From Fistulifera solaris (lineage: Eukaryota > Bacillariophyta > Bacillariophyceae > Naviculales > Stauroneidaceae), in NCBI GenBank assembly GCA_030295235.1, contig AP026132.1, positions 577,501 to 641,500 on the forward strand: a stretch of 64,000 nt of DNA, read 5' to 3'. Under the pieces are notes generated by a model. That model ran no database searches, was not told the DNA's origin, and saw only the letters and a program-made list of their open reading frames with translations. Shown here piece by piece: positions 57,709 through 64,000 of this stretch. How positions within the stretch are numbered: position 1 is the stretch's first letter; each line of letters starts with the position of its first letter. Position numbers and translations under genes: made by a program.

Positions 57709-58698
57709 ATGATCCCTCGTCTTCTCCGAGTATTGCGACTAAGTGTGTTCTTTCTTGTGTCCTTTTCCGAATTCTCGACGGCATTTTGCGGCAAAAATCG
57801 ATTCGTGTCGTCGTCTCGTCTCCTTTCATCGACCGACAGCCCAGACAAATCATCGACCTCATTCGAACGCATCATGGATTTACCCTTGACACGGAAAGCT
57901 GACAATCATCCCGTCAAAGTATTAGGTGTTTGTGGAGGAATTGGGGCGGGTAAAAGTGCCGCCTGTAAGCTATTGGTGTCGCAACTCAATGTTCTAGCTC
58001 ACATAGGTACGAAGGAAATGAATATTTCGAGAGTTCTGTTCTTGCAATCTTGCTGATTTTTCAGTTCTTCTACTTTTCTTCTCTCTTTTCCTTTACATGA
58101 AGACACAGATTCCATCGCTCATACCGTTTATGAACCAACCAGTCCAGTCGTCGAGCAGGTTCGACGAGCTTTTGGCGACGAAATAATGGCTCCGGACGGT
58201 CTTATCGACCGTAAGAAACTAGGGAGTATTGTCTTTGCCGATAGGGAGGCCATGCGTACGTTGGAAGCCATGGTTTGGCCGCAGGTACAGTTGGAAATTG
58301 AAAAGCGGATACAAAGGATCCGTTTTGAGTGGCTGACTTCGAGTAGTTCTGATGCTTCCCTTTCCTCCAAAGAACCGGTCATCGTTGTAGAAGCGGCAGT
58401 ATTGCTAGATGCAGGGTGGCAGCACACCTTTCTCGATGCGGTTTGGGTAATAACTGTACCGCAGGAGGTCGCTTTGCAGCGCATGATGGAGAATCGAGGA
58501 CTGTCGCGGGAGGAAGCCTTGAAACGTATCGGAGCACAACAGAGTCGCCGAGGGATTGGGAATCTTTCCGATGAGTCAGCTAAAGGTGTTGTGACCGCCC
58601 AGATTGATAACAGCGGGACGTTGGAAGAACTACATGAGTCTCTTTCTTTGCAACTAAAGAACCCTGCTGCTTGGTACGAGGAGTCGGGGTTGATATAA
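57709..58698 (+). CDS. coaE: Dephospho-CoA kinase (CoaE-type)
   Basis: Last step of CoA synthesis: ATP-dependent phosphorylation of dephospho-CoA. Exons 57709-58006 and 58109-58698 (102-nt GT-AG intron) give 295 aa. An N-terminal hydrophobic segment (LRLSVFFLVSFSEFSTAF) ends in a TAF site, resembling a diatom plastid presequence. The P-loop is GGIGAGKSA (about residues 76-84); then DSIAHTVYEP (Asp of the substrate site), APDGLIDRKKLGSIVFAD, VVEAAVLLDAGW, and VWVITVPQEVALQRMMENRG with the lid RIGAQQS. Length and motif order are complete. It converges with Pelota at only 38 nt. Confidence 0.92.
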
Positions 58699-58736
58699 TA
58701 AAAGCTACCATTACAATATAACTCTTTTGTATAGCA

Positions 58737-59984
58737 TTAGAGCCCCATATCTCGCATATCCTCTTGTATACGCTTTTCAGGATCATACTCCTCTTCATCC
58801 TCATCGCTCTCCATATGAATGCTACTCGGCAGGAATGGATCATTCGCTTGTTCTTCCAGTTCGTCAAGATCGGGCAAGGGATACCGCAATATAGCGGCGA
58901 CACCCGACACCTGTTGCAACTGTTGACCCGAAACGTGCATCGAACTAAAAACATAAACTTTACCGCCATGTTCTCGGACCGATTCGACCAAGGCTACGTA
59001 TTTCTTCCGTGTAGCAACGTTCGAATTGCGAAAAAGTTCATCGGTCACCAGTAACGAATCAATGGCTAGTTGTTCATGCGCCTGGGCAACATGATGGTAT
59101 CCATAATAAGCTCGATCGGGATCTGTCGACATGAGCCGCATAAATGTATTCAAAACTTGCACTTCTTTGGCTACTTTAGTTTCCGTCATTTGCGATAATA
59201 TCGTCGGATCGGCAAAGACTTCTTCCAACGCATGTTTGTGTCCTGAACTCGCCCGACACAGCACAAACTTGGACTTGTGTTCCAGTAATACCTTATCTTC
59301 TCTCCGCATCGCCTGTTCTTGCATATATTTGTAGAAGTCATCTTTCACGAAACCTGGTGAAGCGAGTATGACACATTTGACTTTTTGGAAATCGACATGC
59401 CGTAAAACCGCTTGATAGACGGCTTCGTAAAACTTTGTCGTCGCTTTTGCATGATTGCTGCTACCCGTCCGTTTTTTGGGAATATTGGTTTCAATTCGTG
59501 CTTTTGTGACAGTGAGTGCGCCTGTGACTAGGCACACGTGTGCGAGGCCACTCTGCATAACAATCGCTGCGACTTCGGCTTGTCGATCGGGATGACAGGC
59601 TTCGTCAATTAAATCCAGATACACTTGATCCCAGCATTGCTTTTCGACACTAAAATTTTGATTCAATTCCAGCGTTAACGTATGGTATGCTCCCATGCGA
59701 ACAAAATCACTTTCCGCTTGGACAGTTCCGGACAGGCGGACTTGCAAGACATCGGCGTCGAAATCAACCTTTTCGACGGTCACCGTCAACATCATACGTT
59801 TCTTATTGCTCTGTGTACTGCCCGTCGAACTCTCTTTCGTGACTTTGCGGACCGTCGTGCAGCGAACACAGTCACCCACTTGCAACAAGTTGTACGCATG
59901 CCAGAGATCTTCGGAGGTGTCGGGCCGTAGTAAGACAGTGCCGCTGCCGTCTTTCGCGCTGATTTGCTTTTTCAGTAGCTTCAT
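58737..59984 (-). CDS. PELO: Pelota/Dom34 ribosome-rescue factor
   Basis: eRF1-like protein that with Hbs1 and ABCE1 splits stalled ribosomes in no-go and non-stop decay. It is 415 aa in a single exon. The N-terminal Sm-like domain starts MKLLKKQISAKDGSGTVLLRP and includes GDCVRCTTVRKV. The central domain has GLAHVCLVTGALTVTKARIE and ILASPGFVKDDFYKYM. The C-terminal domain includes YYGYHHVAQAHEQLAIDSLL and GVAAILRYPLPDLDEL. The GGQ motif of eRF1 is absent, as expected. The acidic C-terminal tail is typical. No presequence; cytosolic. Confidence 0.95.
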   Translation of the reverse strand: MKLLKKQISAKDGSGTVLLRPDTSEDLWHAYNLLQVGDCVRCTTVRKVTKESSTGSTQSNKKRMMLTVTVEKVDFDADVLQVRLSGTVQAESDFVRMGAYHTLTLELNQNFSVEKQCWDQVYLDLIDEACHPDRQAEVAAIVMQSGLAHVCLVTGALTVTKARIETNIPKKRTGSSNHAKATTKFYEAVYQAVLRHVDFQKVKCVILASPGFVKDDFYKYMQEQAMRREDKVLLEHKSKFVLCRASSGHKHALEEVFADPTILSQMTETKVAKEVQVLNTFMRLMSTDPDRAYYGYHHVAQAHEQLAIDSLLVTDELFRNSNVATRKKYVALVESVREHGGKVYVFSSMHVSGQQLQQVSGVAAILRYPLPDLDELEEQANDPFLPSSIHMESDEDEEEYDPEKRIQEDMRDMGL

Positions 59985-60682
59985 TGTTTAGTTAAGTAGT
60001 TGTGTATTGCTATTTGAAAGGAAATAAACAAAGAGAATGCAAGGAATGTACCGCAGGTAGGCTATCATAAAAATGATTGATGTGCAAATAATCGCATGTC
60101 GTGCAATGTTTCATATCAGCTTGTCTTACCGGTATCAAAAACTATAAAAATGAATCGCGGAGCGAGCCTCCGTCGAAATTTGTTTACTATATTCACAAAT
60201 TGTTGGAGCAATTTGCCGTGACTGCATTTCAATCATGAGTTTCGAACCGTATTATTTTAGAGACTAAATATTTTTATCTTCCAGCATGAATCTAAACGGT
60301 AAACGCTTCCAGCAACAGCACCAGTGTCACAGCAGCAATATTGATCAGTTTAGCATGTTAGGGATTGATGTCGGGGATGAAGCTCAGAAAATAATTATAA
60401 ACCGAAAAAATGAGTCGGTCCACTTTCACCTCAAGACTACATGTTACATGTTCCGTCATCCGTCATACCTGGTAATGATCTAAAAATGTCCATAACCTTA
60501 GCGCACCCGACGTCGCGTCATTGCTTTGGAAGCACATAATGAAAGCAAAACACTTGCGTTGATTGTGAGACCGGCTTATTTTGATTATTCTCCTTATCTT
60601 TTGTAACAAACAAGTTCTTCAAAGAGAGAACGAAACAGAAATGCGGAACACTCACGAAACACGACAATTGTAAGCAAATACT
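59985..60682. promoter_or_regulatory. Divergent intergenic region
   Basis: 698 nt between Pelota and the OB-fold gene. A small open frame (60286-60483) lacks coding character. No RNA gene is seen. Confidence 0.4.
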
Positions 60683-61318
60683 ATGGCGACGAACACACGA
60701 ACGTGTCCTCATAGCTGTTTCTTCGTCGAGGTCCCTGAACGGATGCGGCATCACTCCTCACTTCGTCTCATGGGATGGGCAGTATCGTGGCAGAACGAAA
60801 CATCTGATTATACGGAAATAACATTAGACGATGGCACGGGGTTGGTGGTGATACATGTACCGCAATACATGATACAGAAATGTCGAGCGAGTGCGCACGA
60901 AACATTTCTGGGAAAGTTGCTGGATTGCATCGTTCGAGTAGAGTATCTTTCATCACCTCAACAACCGCCAGAGTGTATTTTAAAGGCCGATCAAATAGCA
61001 ATTCACGACGACGATCCGCATGCGGAACTCGTACGGTGGTTTGAACTCTCGTGGCAACAACGTGATCTCTCGAATCAAAACGTATCCATGGAGAACGGAT
61101 TTCCCGTCCCGAAACTAACGCCGGAGGATTTTCTAGAAATGATTCAACTGGATTGTAGCATGAGTGAAGACGATCAGAATCCACCGGCTGGAGTTTCCAT
61201 GGAAGATTTGGCGCTCTTCTTTCAACTCGATCAAGGAACGGTAGAGGAATTTCTGGCCGAACTGCAATTATCAGCTCAGATTTACCAAAACCAGCAAGGC
61301 AATTATCTTCCTCTATAG
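60683..61318 (+). CDS. OB-fold / winged-helix protein (RMI2- or RPA32-like)
   Basis: 211 aa, single exon. The first half resembles an OB fold: LMGWAVSWQNETSDYTEITL, DDGTGLVVIHVP and LDCIVRVEYL, with the DDGTG turn common to RPA32, Ten1 and RMI2. The C-terminal 45 residues (SMEDLALFFQLDQGTVEEFL to the final YLPL) look like a winged-helix or RPA32C-like module. The Cys-x-His start (CPHSCFFVEVP) is unusual. It likely works in single-stranded DNA maintenance, as part of a BLM-TOP3-RMI or RPA-like complex; exact orthology is unclear. Confidence 0.6.
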   Translation: MATNTRTCPHSCFFVEVPERMRHHSSLRLMGWAVSWQNETSDYTEITLDDGTGLVVIHVPQYMIQKCRASAHETFLGKLLDCIVRVEYLSSPQQPPECILKADQIAIHDDDPHAELVRWFELSWQQRDLSNQNVSMENGFPVPKLTPEDFLEMIQLDCSMSEDDQNPPAGVSMEDLALFFQLDQGTVEEFLAELQLSAQIYQNQQGNYLPL

Positions 61319-61403
61319 AAAGTGAAGCGAGGCAAAAACACGAAAAAAGCAACGATTGCGGTTCCTATAATGGTGGCGACTGCGGTTCCTATAAAATCGC
61401 CTA

Positions 61404-62881
61404 TTAGGTACAACTACCCGTCACGAGTGGAAAATCACTGGTTTCGCTGGCCACCAACCAACCCGACAAGGGTCCCTGGGACAAGACGTCCCGCTTCCGG
61501 GTGGCATAGGACTTGCTACCCGTTTGCTGCTTCCATTCTTGGTAGCTTGGGGACTGCCGTTGTGGTTCCATATTATCATGACTGCGACTCGTCGCCAATT
61601 CAAACAGACTCGATCGACTCAAGCGCGACCGCAGTTGAAAAATATCATCGTCCGTTTTGGGTTTCTTTCCTTGTCGAATGCCACGAGCGCCCACAAGCAA
61701 TTCCACGGCCGCGGGTGGATCGCACTGTTGCCAGTGAACGGCCATTCCACATGACGTAAACAATGCCGCTTTCCCCTTGCAAGAGCCATCTTCCTCTCGT
61801 TTGCGCTTCTTGCCTTGTGTAATTTCACTTGCTTCCGATGACGTCGATACCACGAAAGAAGAGTGTTCGACGACGGATTTGTCTTTGCAAATACATGCTC
61901 TGTCATGGATACTTTTGGAACGAGAGAAGGCTCGTCGTTGTGTTCAATCGAATGGAGAGATTGCACCGTCAAAACCACCCGCTGAGGAATGGCACGCTCA
62001 ATCGCTTTTTGATGTTCAGAGACCGACACGGCCCGCGGATCCACACTCACCACTATACCGGTGATGCGAATAGGTTGGGGAATTAGCCCACTCAAAGCTT
62101 GTCCTTGCAGTCCCAGGACACTCCATCGAACCAGCTTGTCACTGCAGGACATGGAAAAGGATCGACGGGATGATTCTAGATTCGACCGTCCTGATTTGGA
62201 ACGCAGTTGTCCGACGGATTGTGCTTGTGGTTCGCGTACTAAATGCTGTTGGCTGTTGTGCGACTGCAGTAGCGGACCACCAGTTTCTGCAACTTCCGTT
62301 GCGTCGGACGACGAGACAATTACTTTGGCCCCCGTAAACAATAGTTCCGACGGAGGATGGGTGTTATTTGTCGACTTGTTGTCACTCTTCGATTTGTCAT
62401 CATTGACTCGTACTGGATAAATTGAAGCGTCACCGCAAGGAGAATCGGAAATGTACATGTAAAGTTGCAATTTTTCTCTCAAACGCCACATCTCCGTTAG
62501 TTGATTGTTGTTATCCTCCGATGTTTGATTCGGAATGCGCTCGAGAAGCCGTCGTCGTAAAGTCACCATCGATGCGCCGGACGAGGAGCTGATAATTTCG
62601 TGCCACAATACGCGTATCAATCCCCGGCGCACCAGTACTTCCGCATGCGCATCGTGCACAATGTGACCACGACAGCGCTGAGCGGTACATTTCGTGCCAG
62701 TAGCACTGCACACGACCCACATATCGCCCTGCATCACACCGATGAGGGCCGCATAAACGGTCCATTCGCGGTCGCCTGGTTTTCCTTTGGTAGGTAGCTC
62801 ATTTGTGTAATGAGACAAAGCTAGTTGGGCTATCCGATTCGCAAAACCATCCGACATTCTTTTGATAGAAGTCCTTTTCAT
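61404..62881 (-). CDS. ADAT1: ADAT1-type tRNA adenosine deaminase
   Basis: A-to-I editing deaminase acting at position 37 of tRNA-Ala in the ADAT1 family. About 492 aa. Catalytic elements are DAHAEVLVRRG (zinc His and proton-shuttling Glu), SPCGDASI (first Cys) and SCSDKLVRW (second Cys). A poorly conserved Ser-rich insert separates the last two. The frame changes near 61848 in a T-run after SNTLL; the continuing frame (VVSTSSEASEITQGKKRKRE to YATRKRDVLSQGPLSGWL) matches the family's C-terminal layout, so one base seems missing. ATG at 62881. It converges with the OB-fold gene at 85 nt and is divergent from PCID2. Confidence 0.88.
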
Positions 62882-63285
62882 TAAAGAGACGTTTCAAGCA
62901 ACAATTTTCCTTTTGAAAAGAAACTTGGTTTCATTATTTGATTGCGATGCGTGTTTTTCTTTCCAGTAATGAATGGAGGTAGAAATTACGGGTACCGTAT
63001 AGACACAAACAGGTTGTTTGAATCATTAATGAGTGCCGGTTGAAATTACAGTGCTATGAAAAAACATGTCGCTCGTCGCAGCCCCGCGCGCGCATCAAGA
63101 CATTTTTTCCCTTGCATCAACGACAAAAATAGATCGCATCCGCTCATTATTGCGAAAGGTAGTTAAAGAGAGTCAGTCATCGCGTGATTTGTGTGATCTT
63201 TGCATATCATTATCATTAATTTACTAGTTATTAAACTTGGCTTCCAAGTCTATTTCCTTCTGGCTTTGTCGGCACTTTGAACAAC
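62882..63285. promoter_or_regulatory. Divergent promoter between ADAT1 and PCID2
   Basis: 404 nt; a CCCCGCGCGCGC tract lies near 63080. No further element is recognised. Confidence 0.35.
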
Positions 63286-64000
63286 ATGACGGATCGTCGC
63301 ATGCTCAAGAAGAACTTTGTGACGGCAGCACGAGATCCGTTTCGCGTGGCCCAAGTACTACGAATTCCTCCTATTGCGCCGACGAAAGGCACTCCGCCTC
63401 CGACATCAAATCCCGAAACGCTAGAAATTGGAGGAACGGATTGGGGACCGGTCCTGACGGCGTGGTTGGATGCCTACCAAGCGGCGGAAGCGGTACGTGA
63501 GCGTGTTGTTGAAAAGTAAGTACCTCCTAAACTTCATTTTATTCTTATCTGTGAAACAAGGGGCACGCTGTTCTCGCTTACGACAGTCAAGCCAAATTGC
63601 ATGCCCATTTCAACAAATTGTTGGATAGTTCCGAAGGCAATCTGATGATACCGGCACTGCAATCCGTTTGTCGATCGACCCATCACATCGCCGTCGCTGC
63701 CGACCAAGAAGCTACGTCACAGGATCACGCTAAACTACACAACGCAGTTACTTTATTGCAGGAAAGTTTCAGTCGCACCATCAATGACCGCAAAGAATAT
63801 CATCCGGAGGCACCTCTCAGTGAAGAAGGATCCAAAAAAGCAGGTGTCTTGGCCATTGTCAACGAGCTGTTTGCCATTTACTTTCGTTTGAATACCTTGC
63901 GGTTGTGCCGAAATCTGTTGCGACCTGTAGAAACCAGAAAGTTGCACGAACAGGGAAGTATGGGACATCTAGTCACCTATCGTTACTATGTGGGGCGACT
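63286..64000 (+). CDS. PCID2: PCID2/Thp1-like PCI-domain protein (3'-partial)
   Basis: TREX-2 complex subunit in mRNA export and transcription. Exon 1 is 63286-63515 (MTDRRMLKKN), then a 71-nt GT-AG intron, then exon 2 from 63587 through the right edge in the same frame. Visible family blocks are AWLDAYQAAEAVR, KKAGVLAIVNELFAIYFRLN, and TLRLCRNLLRPVE, the phrase characteristic of PCID2. The PCI domain itself lies beyond the window. The upstream GTG-started frame at 63237 is an overlapping shadow. Confidence 0.85.

Noticed and set aside
60286-60483. 65-codon ATG frame upstream of the OB-fold gene
   Set aside because: No coding character or similarity; likely chance.
1-64000. tRNA, rRNA genes and CRISPR arrays
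   Set aside because: I looked for T-loop-like GTTCRAATC contexts and regular repeat-spacer arrays. None was convincing; the 53-kb repeats are contiguous and degenerate, without unique spacers.

Overview
The window looks like nuclear DNA of a pennate diatom close to Phaeodactylum tricornutum. Four things support this. Small spliceosomal introns (about 53-240 nt, GT-AG) sit in densely packed genes. Several proteins start with a signal peptide followed by a Phe-containing ASAFAP-type cleavage motif, the bipartite plastid-targeting signal of diatoms. There is a Ty1/copia element of the diatom CoDi type. The gene content is purely eukaryotic. The genus is an inference; no search was run.

Layout. 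1-2.2 kb: C-terminal part of the nucleolar WD40 protein UTP4. 2.7-3.6 kb: presequence-bearing protein of unknown function. 4.0-7.5 kb: three tandem copies of an unrecognised gene family. 8.1-10.8 kb: organellar DNA gyrase subunit A. 10.8-13.1 kb: gene-poor, with diverged tandem repeats. 13.1-20.2 kb: NSF-like AAA ATPase, RBM34/Nop12-like RNA-binding protein, two-HMG-box protein, BMT5-like rRNA methyltransferase fused to zinc fingers, and a RCE1-type CAAX protease. 20.2-21.8 kb: secreted, probably GPI-anchored surface protein. 23.8-31.1 kb: spinster-like MFS transporter, plastid thioredoxin-fold protein, CIAO1, and a large Golgi-type glycosyltransferase. 31.4-38.1 kb: one Ty1/copia LTR element with identical LTRs. 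38.7-51 kb: DUF616-type glycosyltransferase, QSOX sulfhydryl oxidase, mitochondrial uS5, Maf pyrophosphatase, VWA/alpha-kinase fusion, DPH7. 51.1-52.3 kb: membrane-anchored methyltransferase-like protein. 52.3-54.1 kb: simple-sequence DNA and a roughly 1 kb minisatellite of about 55-bp units. 54.3-64 kb: bestrophin-like channel with a long acidic tail, dephospho-CoA kinase, Pelota, OB-fold/winged-helix protein, ADAT1, and the 5' part of PCID2.

The genes are mostly unrelated housekeeping functions, arranged as tight divergent and convergent pairs. Loose themes are ribosome biogenesis and translation (UTP4, RBM34, BMT5-like, uS5m, DPH7, Pelota, ADAT1) and the secretory pathway or cell surface (NSF-like, QSOX, two glycosyltransferases, surface protein).

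A striking window-wide feature is that about fifteen host genes are interrupted by single reading-frame shifts. Most of these fit a one-base length change in a homopolymer, mainly a missing base. This looks more like uncorrected long-read sequence than decay. CDS spans below are given across such shifts.
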